Source of the DNA: Curtobacterium sp. MCJR17_055
Lineage (GTDB): Bacteria; Actinomycetota; Actinomycetes; Actinomycetales; Microbacteriaceae
Reading direction: 5' to 3'
Assembly (NCBI RefSeq): GCF_003224335.1
Contig: NZ_QKLF01000001.1
Coordinates: forward strand, 620,001-684,000
Length of the DNA stretch: 64,000 nt
Shown: piece by piece, positions 52,877 through 61,170 of the stretch
Numbering within the stretch: position 1 is the stretch's first letter
Layout: each line of letters opens with the position of its first letter
The notes under the pieces: model-generated
The model's database searches: none
Told to the model about the DNA's origin: nothing
What the model saw: the letters and a program-made list of their open reading frames with translations, nothing else
Translations under genes and position numbers: made by a program

Positions 52877-53641
52877 ATGTCCACACCCCGCCTCGTCGCG
52901 TTCGACCTCGACGACACGCTCGCCCCGTCGAAGTCGCCGCTCGACCCCCGCATGCTCGACACCTTCGCGTCCCTGCTCGAGGTCGTCCCCGTCGCCGTGA
53001 TCAGCGGCGGCAACTTCCAGCAGTTCGAACAGCAGCTCGTGTCCCCGCTCCGCGACCGGGACGGCCTGGCACTCGACGCGCTGCACCTCATGCCGACCTG
53101 TGGGACGCGGTACTACCGGTGGGACGCCGGGGACTGGGCACTCCAGTACGCCGAAGACCTGACCGACGACGAGAAGACGCGTGCCCTCGCCGCGGTCGAG
53201 GCCCAGGCCAAGGCCGCCGGGTACTGGGAGTCCGAGACGTGGGGCGCCATCCTCGAGGACCGCGGTTCGCAGATCACGTTCTCCGCGCTGGGCCAGACGG
53301 CTCCGGTGGACGTCAAGAAGCTGTGGGACCCGACCGGTGCGAAGAAGGACGACCTCCGTCGCCGCGTGCAGGCCGAGCTCCCCGACCTCGAGGTCCGCTC
53401 CGGCGGCTCCACGAGCATCGACATCACCCGTAAGGGCATCGACAAGGCGTACGGCATGCAGCGCCTCGCGGAGCTGACCGGCATCGCGCTCGACGACATG
53501 CTCTTCGTCGGGGACCGGCTCGACCCGGAGGGCAACGACTACCCGGTCAAGGCGCTCGGCGTCCCCTGCCACGCGGTCGAGGGCTGGGAGGACACCGACG
53601 CGTTCCTCCGCGAGTTGGTGCCCACGCTCCGCACCGCCTGA
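52877..53641 (+). CDS. HAD-IIB phosphatase, phosphomannomutase-like
   Basis: The product has 254 residues from ATG 52877; ATG 52865 is an alternative. Motif I is VAFDLDDTLAPSKSPLDPRM (DxDxT), motif II AVISGGNFQQFEQQL, the late Lys/Asp motif SIDITRKGIDKAYGMQRLAE and motif IV FVGDRLDPEGNDYPV. This resembles eukaryotic-type phosphomannomutase and Cof-like phosphatases. Mannose-1-phosphate or trehalose-related chemistry is possible but not shown. Confidence 0.9.
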   Translation: MSTPRLVAFDLDDTLAPSKSPLDPRMLDTFASLLEVVPVAVISGGNFQQFEQQLVSPLRDRDGLALDALHLMPTCGTRYYRWDAGDWALQYAEDLTDDEKTRALAAVEAQAKAAGYWESETWGAILEDRGSQITFSALGQTAPVDVKKLWDPTGAKKDDLRRRVQAELPDLEVRSGGSTSIDITRKGIDKAYGMQRLAELTGIALDDMLFVGDRLDPEGNDYPVKALGVPCHAVEGWEDTDAFLRELVPTLRTA

Positions 53642-53656
53642 CGGCGGACCACGGGA

Positions 53657-53700
53657 CGGACGGGAGGCTCCCCACCGGCGGGTGGGGAGCCTCCCGTCCG
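53657..53700. terminator. Strong palindromic terminator
   Basis: GACGGGAGGCTCCCCACC pairs with GGTGGGGAGCCTCCCGTC around a GGCG loop. It lies between the convergent HAD and trpF genes and matches the one at 16428-16508 in its right arm. Confidence 0.9.
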
Positions 53701-53719
53701 TCGTCCGCGCGCGTGCGGC

Positions 53720-54343
53720 TCAGGGGATGCTGCGGACCGCCTCGACGAAGGCGCGGATCCGTGCCACGTCCTTGACGCCGCGTGACGACTCGACGCCGCT
53801 TGAGACGTCCACGCCGTCCGGGTCGAGCCGCTGCACGAGGTCGGCGACGTTCGCGGGGGTGAGTCCGCCGGCCAGGATCCAGGCTTCGTCCACCGACCCC
53901 GTGAGCGTGGCGGGGTCGACGAGGTGTCCGCTCCCGGGCTCGGCCGCGTCGAGCAGCAGGAGGTCGTGGTCGAAGGAGGCGCGCTGCTCGGGCGTCTCGC
54001 GCAGGTAGTCGGCGGCGGCGACGGCCCGGATGGTGAAGAACCCGGCGTCGCGGGCGCGGGCGAAGTCCGACGCGGACTCCCGGCCGTGCAGCTGCAGGGT
54101 GGTGAGGCCGACCTCGGAGGCGATGCCGACGACCTCGTCGATCGCCTGGTCGCGGAAGACCCCGACGGCGTCGATGCCGTCCGGCAGCCGCTCCACGAGT
54201 GCCTTCGCGGCGTCGGCGGTCACCGTGCGGGGGCTGCCCGCGGCGAAGACGAAGCCGACCGCGTCCGCACCGGCGTCGACGGCGGCGTCCAGGGTCTCCG
54301 GCGTCGAGAGGCCACAGATCTTGATCCAGCGCTGGTCGCTCAT
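53720..54343 (-). CDS. trpF: Phosphoribosylanthranilate isomerase
   Basis: The product has 207 residues. Family motifs are present: WIKICGLSTPETLDAAVDAG with catalytic Cys10, ADAVGFVFAAGSPR, LQLHG, and the catalytic Asp region DPDGVDVSSGVESSRGVKD. It does the third step after anthranilate in tryptophan synthesis. It stands apart from other trp genes here, as is frequent in actinobacteria. CAGGAT lies six bases before ATG 54343, a leaderless-type start. Confidence 0.96.
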   Translation of the reverse strand: MSDQRWIKICGLSTPETLDAAVDAGADAVGFVFAAGSPRTVTADAAKALVERLPDGIDAVGVFRDQAIDEVVGIASEVGLTTLQLHGRESASDFARARDAGFFTIRAVAAADYLRETPEQRASFDHDLLLLDAAEPGSGHLVDPATLTGSVDEAWILAGGLTPANVADLVQRLDPDGVDVSSGVESSRGVKDVARIRAFVEAVRSIP

Positions 54344-54349
54344 GCACCC

Positions 54350-54355
54350 ATCCTG
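54350..54355 (-). promoter_or_regulatory. -10 element for leaderless trpF
   Basis: CAGGAT on the minus strand ends six bases before ATG 54343. Confidence 0.4.
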
Positions 54356-54420
54356 CCCGATCGCTCCGCGCGCGGACGGGTCGGGAGCGGCGCGCTCAGC
54401 GAACGCTGCCGGCCGGGCTT

Positions 54421-54480
54421 GGCGGTGCGGTGCGGTGCGGTGCAGTGCCGGTGGGTGCGGTGCCGGGCGATGCGGTGCAG
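54421..54480. repeat. GGTGC-rich low-complexity stretch
   Basis: GCGGT units repeat at the start (54422-54441) and drift into GGTGCC and GGTGCA variants, between the trpF gene and the kinase gene. Confidence 0.6.
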
Positions 54481-54481
54481 G

Positions 54482-55537
54482 TCAGTGCAGCGCGCCCACG
54501 ACGTACGACCCGACGCAGGCGGCGGCGACCGCGAGCGCGGTGACCGACGCCGCGATGACGTTCCGTCGGCGCCAGCGGCGGGCGGCGTCGAAGGTGCCAC
54601 GTCGTGCGTGACGGTGGGCGGCACGGTGCATCCGGTGTTCGCGTCGGTGGACTTCGCGACCGGGGCCGAGCGGAACCGGTCCGGTCACCTGGGTCGACCC
54701 GCCGCGGAGAGCGCGCGCGACCGCGACCGCGGTCGGGCGCTTCGCGGGGTCGCGGGCGGTCATCTTGGTGAGCAGGTCACGCCACTCCGAGGCGACCGAG
54801 TCGGGCACCGACGGGTTGCGGCGGAGCCGGGCGAGCGCGGCCTCGATGACGGTGCCGGAGTACTCCTGCACGCCGGTCAGCGCCTCGAGCAGCACGAGTC
54901 CGAGCGAGTAGACGTCGGTGGCGTAGCTGATCGGCTCCCCGGCGACCTGCTCCGGCGACAGGTAGGCGGCGGTGCCGATGATCGTGCCGTCGTTCGTCAG
55001 GCGGGAACCGTCGACGAAGTGCGCGACGCCGAAGTCGGTGAGCTTGACCGTGCGGACGAACCCGGAGGCGCCCTCGTCGCTCAGCAGGATGTTCGCCGGC
55101 TTCACGTCGCGGTGCACGATCCCGCGGGAGTGCACGTACGCCAGGGCGTCGGCGAGCTGGGCGCCGAGGTCCGCGACCTCGTAGTTGTGCAGCGGCCCCT
55201 CGGCCAGGCGGCGGAGCAGCGTCGCGTCGGCGATGAGCTCCATCACGATGTAGCGGTGCGGGCCGTCCTCGAAGTCGTGCGTGCCGGCGTCGTAGAGCGG
55301 GATGAGCCCGGGATGCGAGAGCATGCTGAGCAGGCGGATCTCACGCTCCTGGCGCACCCGGTCCGCGGTGGTCATGCGCTCCGGCGTGGCGAACATCTTC
55401 ACGGCGACGGCGCGGTACGTGTGTTCGTCGCGGGCCTCGTACACCGAACCCATGCCGCCGGTGCCGATCAGTTTCACGAGACGGTACCGTCCTGCCAGGA
55501 CGGTCTCCGCCCGCGCGCTGTCGGTGGCCAGGCTCAT
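54482..55537 (-). CDS. Membrane-anchored serine/threonine protein kinase
   Basis: The product has 351 residues from ATG 55537. Kinase motifs are complete: GTGGMGSVYEARD, Lys47 in VAVKMF, catalytic Asp144 in IVHRDVKPANILL, Asp168 in LTDFGVAHF, and the activation loop with GTAAYLSPEQ. A juxtamembrane basic region (HRREHRMHRAAHRHARRGTF) leads to one membrane helix near the C-terminus (VIAASVTALAVAAACVGSYV) with no outer domain. This is the Pkn-type layout without PASTA repeats. Its substrates are unknown. Confidence 0.95.
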   Translation of the reverse strand: MSLATDSARAETVLAGRYRLVKLIGTGGMGSVYEARDEHTYRAVAVKMFATPERMTTADRVRQEREIRLLSMLSHPGLIPLYDAGTHDFEDGPHRYIVMELIADATLLRRLAEGPLHNYEVADLGAQLADALAYVHSRGIVHRDVKPANILLSDEGASGFVRTVKLTDFGVAHFVDGSRLTNDGTIIGTAAYLSPEQVAGEPISYATDVYSLGLVLLEALTGVQEYSGTVIEAALARLRRNPSVPDSVASEWRDLLTKMTARDPAKRPTAVAVARALRGGSTQVTGPVPLGPGREVHRREHRMHRAAHRHARRGTFDAARRWRRRNVIAASVTALAVAAACVGSYVVGALH

Positions 55538-55751
55538 GGTGCACGTCGATCCCTCGGGAGTCCGGATCCGCGTCGGGTGTTCGCGGTGTGACTCCTCGGC
55601 CACGGTACCCGCGGCACCGCCGATCCGAGCCGCGGTTACCCGAATGTGACCGGCGCAAGGGCCGGAACTGCGCACCAGGGATGATCCAGCGGCCGCGCGT
55701 ACCGTCCACGTCCCGGACGGAGTGTCCTCCGGAGGACGGCGGGAGGCCGAC

Positions 55752-55949
55752 ATGCGCAAGGGTGACGAAGTCCAGTGGAACACGTCGCAGGGGAAGACGA
55801 CGGGCAAGCTCGTCGAGAAGAAGACGGAGGACTTCGAGTTCGACGGGCAGAACTTCAAGCCGACGGACGACGACCCGTACTGGATCATCGAGTCGGAGAA
55901 GTCGGGCAAGCAGGCCGCGCACAAGGAGTCGGCGCTCACCGCGAAGTGA
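55752..55949 (+). CDS. Small HVA1/DUF2945-type Tudor-like protein
   Basis: The product has 65 residues from ATG 55752: RKGDEVQWNTSQGKTTGKLV, then EKKTEDFEFDGQNFKPTDDD and PYWIIESEKSGKQAAHKESA. Pattern KGDxVxWNTSQGKTxGxVxxK and IESxKSGKxAAHKxSAL is that of hypervirulence-associated (DUF2945) Tudor-fold proteins. It is divergent from the kinase gene. Confidence 0.85.
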   Translation: MRKGDEVQWNTSQGKTTGKLVEKKTEDFEFDGQNFKPTDDDPYWIIESEKSGKQAAHKESALTAK

Positions 55950-56011
55950 CGAGCGCTCGGCGTGGTTGCCGGGGTTGCGGGACCGTCGGGGTCAGTTCCG
56001 GGCAGCCGAGG

Positions 56012-56713
56012 TCAGTTCCGGGCAGCCGCACGGCCCCGGCGGATGCGCCGGACGACGAACGCGACGACGACCACCACGACGGCGAGGTACACCGCGCGGT
56101 CGATCCACTCGGTGTACCCCTCGATGCGCTCGTACTGCGTGCCGAGCGCCGCGCCACCGAGCACGAGCACCGAGTTCCACAGCCCACTGCCGAGGATCGT
56201 GAAGACCGAGAACGTCGCGAGGTGCATCCTGTCCGCACCCGCCGGCAGTGAGATGAGGCTGCGGACGACGGGGACGAGACGCCCGAAGAACACCGCGCTC
56301 TTCCCGTGCCGGTGGAACCACGACGCCGCCTTGCGGAAGTCGTCCTCGTCGACGAGCGGGAGCTTGCCGAACCACCGGACGGTCCGCTCGAAGCCGATCA
56401 CCGCTCCGAGCCAGTAGAGCACGAGCGCCCCGACGTACGAGCCGACGGTCGCGAGGACGAGCACGAGCGTCAGGTCCATGCGCCCGGCACCGCCGAGGAA
56501 GCCCGCGAGCGGCAGGATCACCTCGGACGGGATCGGCGGGAACACCGTCTCGATGAAGAGCATGAGGGCGACGCCCCACTCCCCCATCGTGTCGATCACC
56601 TGCAGGACGAGGCCGGTCAGCCCGCCGATGTCGGGGTCCGGGCCACCTCCCGATCCGGAGGACGCGGTGGTGGCGCCGACGTGGGCGACGGTCGAGGGTA
56701 CGGCGGTCGTCAT
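56012..56713 (-). CDS. DedA-family membrane protein
   Basis: The product has 233 residues from ATG 56713. DedA/SNARE-associated domain features are ETVFPPIPSEVILPLAGFLG, TVGSYVGALVLYWLGAVIG, FGRLVPVVRSLISLPAGADR (the conserved Arg motif) and GSGLWNSVLVLGG. The family are scramblase- or flippase-like lipid carriers in the cytoplasmic membrane. It is downstream of fruA but separated by a perfect palindrome. Confidence 0.93.
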   Translation of the reverse strand: MTTAVPSTVAHVGATTASSGSGGGPDPDIGGLTGLVLQVIDTMGEWGVALMLFIETVFPPIPSEVILPLAGFLGGAGRMDLTLVLVLATVGSYVGALVLYWLGAVIGFERTVRWFGKLPLVDEDDFRKAASWFHRHGKSAVFFGRLVPVVRSLISLPAGADRMHLATFSVFTILGSGLWNSVLVLGGAALGTQYERIEGYTEWIDRAVYLAVVVVVVAFVVRRIRRGRAAARN

Positions 56714-56813
56714 CCCGCCACCTTGCCTGAGTGGCCTGACAGACTCCGGGGTGCGGCCCCGCCCCGGCTCCCGCCCGCGGAGCGGGGGCGTCGGCGCGAG
56801 ACGCCGCTGAAGG

Positions 56814-56847
56814 CACGAGACGCCGCCGGATCCGGCGGCGTCTCGTG
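56814..56847. terminator. 34-bp perfect palindrome after fruA
   Basis: CACGAGACGCCGCCGGA and its exact reverse complement, between fruA and the DedA gene. Further GGCGGCGT-rich copies of one arm follow at 56851-56885. Confidence 0.85.
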
Positions 56848-56898
56848 TGCTCGGCGGCGTCTCGGCAGCCCGGCGGCGTGTCGCAGGGCTCGGACGCG

Positions 56899-59076
56899 CT
56901 ACGCGGCGACCGGCGCGCGCTGCCCCACCGTCTCGCCGGCGGACGCTGCCTCGCCGGCAGCCGCGTCGGTCGCGGCCGGCGCCCGGCGCACCCACTTCTT
57001 CAGCGCGACGAGCACGAGCGCGGACACGACGGTGCCGGCCACGATCGCGACGGTGAACATGAGCAGGTTCCCGATCGCGAAGAACACGAAGAACCCGCCG
57101 TGCGGTGCCCGCGAGGTGACGTCCGCCGCCATCGAGATCGCACCCGTGACGGCCGCACCGACCATCGACGCCGGGATCACCCGCAGCGGGTCGGCGGCGG
57201 CGAACGGGATCGCGCCCTCGGAGATGAACGACGCGCCGAGCAGCCACGCGGCCTTGCCGTTCTCGCGCTCGGGCTTCGTGAACCCCTTGCGGTACAGGAC
57301 GGTCGACGCGAGCGCGAGGGCCAGCGGCGGCACCATGCCGGCGGCCATCACCGCGGCCATGATCTCGAACGGCACGACGTTGGACGCGCTGCCGGCACCG
57401 AGCCCGGCGACGGCGAACGCGTACGCCACCTTGTTCACCGGACCGCCGAGGTCGAACGCCATCATCAGGCCGAGGATGATGCCGAGCAGGACCGCCGAGG
57501 CACCGGAGAGCGAGTTGAGGAAGCCGGTGAGCTGCGTCATCAGCCAGGCGATCGGGCCGCCGAGCACGAGGAGCATGAGGCCCGAGGCGATGATCGACGC
57601 GAACAGCGGGATGATCACGACCGGCATGAGCCCGCGCAGCCAGCGCCAGGTCGGGATGCGGCCGATCCAGTACGCGGCGGCACCGGCGATGAGGCCGCCG
57701 ACGAGCCCGCCGAGGAACCCGGCGTTCATGAACACGGCGATGGACCCCGCGACGAAGCCCGGCGCGATGCCCGGCCGGTCGGCGATCGCGTAGGCGATGT
57801 ACCCGGCGAGGGCTGCCACCAGGAACCCGAGGGACACGGAGCCGATCTGGAAGGCCGCGGCACCGAGGTAGTACCCGAGCCCCTGCGACGGCAGGTCGAG
57901 GAGGGTGGAGTGCTGCAGCGTCCAGACCGCGTTGTTGACGCCGTCGTCACCGTGCGCCAGCGCGATGCCGTACCCGGACAGCAGGAAGCCGAGGGCGATG
58001 AGGAGCCCGCCGCCCGCGACGAACGGGATCATGTACGACACACCCGTGAGCAACCAGCGCTTGAGCGCCTGCCCGAAGTGCTCGTCCTTCGCGGTGCTCG
58101 TGCCCGCCTCGGCCGCGGAGCCGGAGACCCGGGTGGCCGCGGGGTCGTCGGCCGCACGGAGCGCCTCGGCGATCATCGCGTCCGGCTCGTCGACGCCGCG
58201 CTTGACCGGTCCGGAGACGAGCGGCTTGCCGGCGAACCGCGAGCGGTCCCGGACGTCGACGTCGACCGCGAAGACGACGGCGTCGGCTCGGGCGATGAGG
58301 GCGGGGTCGAGCGGCTCGACCTGCGAGGACCCCTGCGTCTCGACGTGCATCTCGGCACCGGCCCGCTGGGCGGCCGCGACGAGGGCGTCGGCGGCCATGT
58401 AGGTGTGCGCGATGCCGGTCGGGCAGGCGGTGACGCCGACGATGACCTTCCGGCGACCGGCGGTGCCGGTCGTGTCGCTGTCGACGACGTGCGTGTCCGC
58501 TGCCGGGGTGGGACGGGCCTCCTGGCCGGTCGCGGTGGAGGCCCGACCAGCGGCACCGACACCAGCGGCACCGACACCGGCTGCGGCGACCTCGCCGCCC
58601 ACCTCGCGGTCGACCAGGTCGACGATCTCCTGCGGGGTGGTCGCGGCGCGGAGGGCTGCGGTGAAGTCCTCGCGAATGAGCGCACGTGCGAGGGTCGACA
58701 GGACGGTGAGGTGGTCCTTGTCGGCGCCGTCGGGCACCGCGATCATGAACACGACGTCGGCGTCACCGTCGGGCGCACCGAACGGCACCGTCCGCGCGAG
58801 GCGGGTGAAGGCGAGCGTCGGGGCCGTGACCGAGGTCGACCGGGCGTGCGGGATGGCGATGCCGCCGGGGACGCCGGTGCCGACGCTCGCCTCGCGGGCG
58901 ATCGCGTCCGTGGCGAGGGTCTCGCCGGAGGCGGCGCGGCCGGTCGCGGCGATGCGGTCGGCCAGGACGCGGATGACGTCGGACGAGGTGGCGCCGAGGT
59001 CCTCGTCGAGGCCGACGAGGTCGACGCCGATCAGGCCGGCACCGTCGCCGGCGCCGGTGCTGTGCGCAGCGGACAT
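56899..59076 (-). CDS. fruA: Fructose-specific PTS enzyme IIABC
   Basis: The product has 725 residues. EIIA (about 15-160) has the phospho-His77 in GGIAIPHARS, EIIB (about 208-310) has the phospho-Cys218 in VGVTACPTGIAHTYMAADAL, in parts, and EIIC (about 335-690) has ten membrane segments with GGPVNKVAYAF and FISEGAIPFAAADP. An Ala/Gly-rich linker joins A to B. It imports fructose as fructose-1-phosphate. It is the last gene of the fru operon; ATG 59076 follows GAAGGAGCAACCC. Confidence 0.97.
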   Translation of the reverse strand: MSAAHSTGAGDGAGLIGVDLVGLDEDLGATSSDVIRVLADRIAATGRAASGETLATDAIAREASVGTGVPGGIAIPHARSTSVTAPTLAFTRLARTVPFGAPDGDADVVFMIAVPDGADKDHLTVLSTLARALIREDFTAALRAATTPQEIVDLVDREVGGEVAAAGVGAAGVGAAGRASTATGQEARPTPAADTHVVDSDTTGTAGRRKVIVGVTACPTGIAHTYMAADALVAAAQRAGAEMHVETQGSSQVEPLDPALIARADAVVFAVDVDVRDRSRFAGKPLVSGPVKRGVDEPDAMIAEALRAADDPAATRVSGSAAEAGTSTAKDEHFGQALKRWLLTGVSYMIPFVAGGGLLIALGFLLSGYGIALAHGDDGVNNAVWTLQHSTLLDLPSQGLGYYLGAAAFQIGSVSLGFLVAALAGYIAYAIADRPGIAPGFVAGSIAVFMNAGFLGGLVGGLIAGAAAYWIGRIPTWRWLRGLMPVVIIPLFASIIASGLMLLVLGGPIAWLMTQLTGFLNSLSGASAVLLGIILGLMMAFDLGGPVNKVAYAFAVAGLGAGSASNVVPFEIMAAVMAAGMVPPLALALASTVLYRKGFTKPERENGKAAWLLGASFISEGAIPFAAADPLRVIPASMVGAAVTGAISMAADVTSRAPHGGFFVFFAIGNLLMFTVAIVAGTVVSALVLVALKKWVRRAPAATDAAAGEAASAGETVGQRAPVAA

Positions 59077-59190
59077 GGGTTGCTCCTTCGCAGTGGCGCG
59101 GTGCGCCGGGGGGCTGTGCTGGTGGGACGGGTGTGCTGGTGGTGCTCCGGCGGCGGGGCGGGCCGGGAGGCGGACGACGGACCGGAGAGG

Positions 59191-60222
59191 TCAGACGACG
59201 TGCGGGACGGGGTGGTCGGTGGCGTGCTCCGCTGGGGAGCTGTCCGCCGACGGGTCGAGGCGACGGACGACGACGGCGTCGGGGTCGGTGGCGTCGAGCG
59301 CGGGGACGTCACTGCCCGGGAGGCCCGCGGCGGCTGCCCCGGTGGCGACGGCCTGGGCGAGTCGACGCTCCTGCGGAGCTCCGGCGACCTCCGCGAGCAG
59401 GTACCCGGCGAGCGCGGAGTCACCCGCTCCGACGGTCGAGCGTGCCGTGATCCGTGGTGCCGCTGCCGACCACGAGCCGGTGCCGTCGACGAGGACGGCG
59501 CCGGCGCTGCCGAGGGTGAGCAGGACGGTGCCGACGCCGCGCTCCCGGAGCCGTGCGGCTGCGGCGGCGGCGAGTCCCGGCTCCTGCTCGTACGCCTCCG
59601 GGTCGCCGCCGACGACCTCGGCGAGTTCCTCGGCGTTGGGCTTCACCAGGTCGATCCGCTCCCCCGACTGCAGCAGCGCGGTGAACGGGACGCCGGACGA
59701 GTCGACCGCGACCTTGACGTCGTCGCCGTGTCGCTGCCGGACCGCGCGGACGAGCACGGCGAGTGCGTCGTCCGGCAGTCCCGGCGGGAGGGACCCGGCG
59801 AGCACGACCCAGCGTGCGGCCGGTCCGGTCGCGGTGGGCCCGGCGGTGGTGGCGACGAGCTCCGCGAGGTCGTCGAGCCGGCCGGCGAGCGACGGGCCCG
59901 GCTCGTTGAGCTTCGTCGTCGTGCCGGTCGGCTCCGTGACCGTGACGTTCGAGCGGAGCGCGGCGCCGATCGGCAGGGCTGCGGTGGGGATCCCGCGGGT
60001 GGCGAGGCCGAGCAGCACGGGGTCGGTCTCGTCGCCGGGCAGGACCGCGACGGTGTCCCCGCCGCTCGCGACGACGACCCGCGAGACGTTGACGCCCTTG
60101 CCGCCGGGCTCGGCCGTGGACCGCACGGCTCGTTGGACGGCGCCGCGCTGGAGTTCCCCGGACAGTTCGATCGTGCGGTCGAGCGAGGGGTTCGGCGTCA
60201 CGGTGACGATGCGGGCGCTCAT
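59191..60222 (-). CDS. fruK: 1-Phosphofructokinase
   Basis: The product has 343 residues, a PfkB-type sugar kinase: TVTPNPSLDRTIELSGELQR, GGKGVNVSRVV, NEPGPSL, VLAGSLPPGLP, and the catalytic AGDSALAGYL (anion hole GAGDS). It phosphorylates fructose-1-phosphate to fructose-1,6-bisphosphate. It overlaps the regulator gene by four bases and precedes fruA by 114 bases. Confidence 0.96.
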   Translation of the reverse strand: MSARIVTVTPNPSLDRTIELSGELQRGAVQRAVRSTAEPGGKGVNVSRVVVASGGDTVAVLPGDETDPVLLGLATRGIPTAALPIGAALRSNVTVTEPTGTTTKLNEPGPSLAGRLDDLAELVATTAGPTATGPAARWVVLAGSLPPGLPDDALAVLVRAVRQRHGDDVKVAVDSSGVPFTALLQSGERIDLVKPNAEELAEVVGGDPEAYEQEPGLAAAAAARLRERGVGTVLLTLGSAGAVLVDGTGSWSAAAPRITARSTVGAGDSALAGYLLAEVAGAPQERRLAQAVATGAAAAGLPGSDVPALDATDPDAVVVRRLDPSADSSPAEHATDHPVPHVV

Positions 60223-61007
60223 GCGACGACCACCTCGACGTCGGCGTCGGCGAGGGCCCCGGCGAGGTCGGCCGGCGGCTCCTGGTCGGTGACGAGCGTG
60301 TCGATCTCGTCGAGTCGGGCGAAGCGCATGAGGGCCTCGACGCCGTGCTTCGCCGCGTCCGCGAGGACCACGCTCCGTCGGGCGGCGAGGACGTAGGCGG
60401 CCTTCACCGCGGCCTCGTGCTCGTCGGGGGTGCTCAGGCCGAAGCCGGCGGACAGGCCGTTCGTCCCGACGAAGGCGACGTCGGGGCGGAGCGCGCCGAT
60501 CTGCTCGACGGTCGCGGTGCCGACGGCGGCGCTCGTCACCCCGCGCACCCGGCCGCCGAGCAGGTGGAGCTCGACGTGTGCGCTGTGCTGGAGGACGCCC
60601 GCGATCGGCACGGAGTTCGTGATGACCGTGATCGTCGCGCCGGGGGTGGCAGGCTCCCAGCGGGCGAGCTCGGCGGCGACCGCACCGCTCGTCGTGCCGG
60701 CGTCGAGCGCGATCGACCCGCTGAAGGTCGGTGGCACCAGGCGCATGGCGGCCCGGGCGATCGCGGTCTTCTCCGGGCCGTGCTGCCCTTCGCGCTCGGC
60801 GACGCTGAGCTCGACGAGGCTCGACCGCTCGACCGGGACCGCTCCGCCGTGCACACGGCGCAGCACCCCGGCGGTCTCGAGGGCGTCCAGGTCGCGGCGG
60901 ACGGTCTCCGTGGTGACGTCGAAGTGCTCGGCGAGCCCGGCGACGGACACCCGGCCCGCGGACTGCAGGGCCGCGGCGATGGCCTCGTGCCGCTCCGTTG
61001 CGTACAT
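60219..61007 (-). CDS. DeoR-family repressor of the fructose operon
   Basis: The product has 262 residues from ATG 61007, preceded by GAAGGAG. The N-terminal helix-turn-helix is ATERHEAIAAALQSAGRVSV and AEHFDVTTETVRRDLDALET, the DeoR pattern. The sugar-phosphate-sensing domain has LDAGTTSGAVAAEL, TNSVPIAG and VGTNGLSAGFGLSTPDEHEA. It probably senses fructose-1-phosphate and represses its own operon through the operator at 61028-61091. It is a FruR-like protein. Confidence 0.94.
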   Translation of the reverse strand: MYATERHEAIAAALQSAGRVSVAGLAEHFDVTTETVRRDLDALETAGVLRRVHGGAVPVERSSLVELSVAEREGQHGPEKTAIARAAMRLVPPTFSGSIALDAGTTSGAVAAELARWEPATPGATITVITNSVPIAGVLQHSAHVELHLLGGRVRGVTSAAVGTATVEQIGALRPDVAFVGTNGLSAGFGLSTPDEHEAAVKAAYVLAARRSVVLADAAKHGVEALMRFARLDEIDTLVTDQEPPADLAGALADADVEVVVA

Positions 61008-61027
61008 GCCCGGACTCCTTCGTTCCC

Positions 61028-61091
61028 GTTGGTTCTGAGCACTGTACGTGCTGAACCAACACGAACGCAACCGTTCCACAGGAGAACCAAC
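61028..61091 (-). promoter_or_regulatory. Promoter and operators of the fru operon
   Basis: On the minus strand a -35 TTGCGT (61065-61070) and -10 TACAGT (61041-61046) are 18 bp apart. An inverted repeat GTTGGTTC (61028-61035) and GAACCAAC (61053-61060) covers the -10, and a third GAACCAAC half-site is at 61084-61091. This fits a DeoR-type repressor binding and looping. Confidence 0.8.
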
Positions 61092-61109
61092 ATCACCGAC
61101 GCGGAGAGA

Positions 61110-61144
61110 GGCACGGGACCGGTCCGTCCGACCGGCCCCGTGCC
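61110..61144. terminator. Hairpin after the MacB-type operon
   Basis: GGCACGG pairs with CCGTGCC, and inside this ACCGGT and ACCGGC allow further pairing. It lies just past the end of the ABC permease gene. Confidence 0.6.
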
Positions 61145-61170
61145 TCCCGGCTCGGTCCTGCCCGCCCGCC

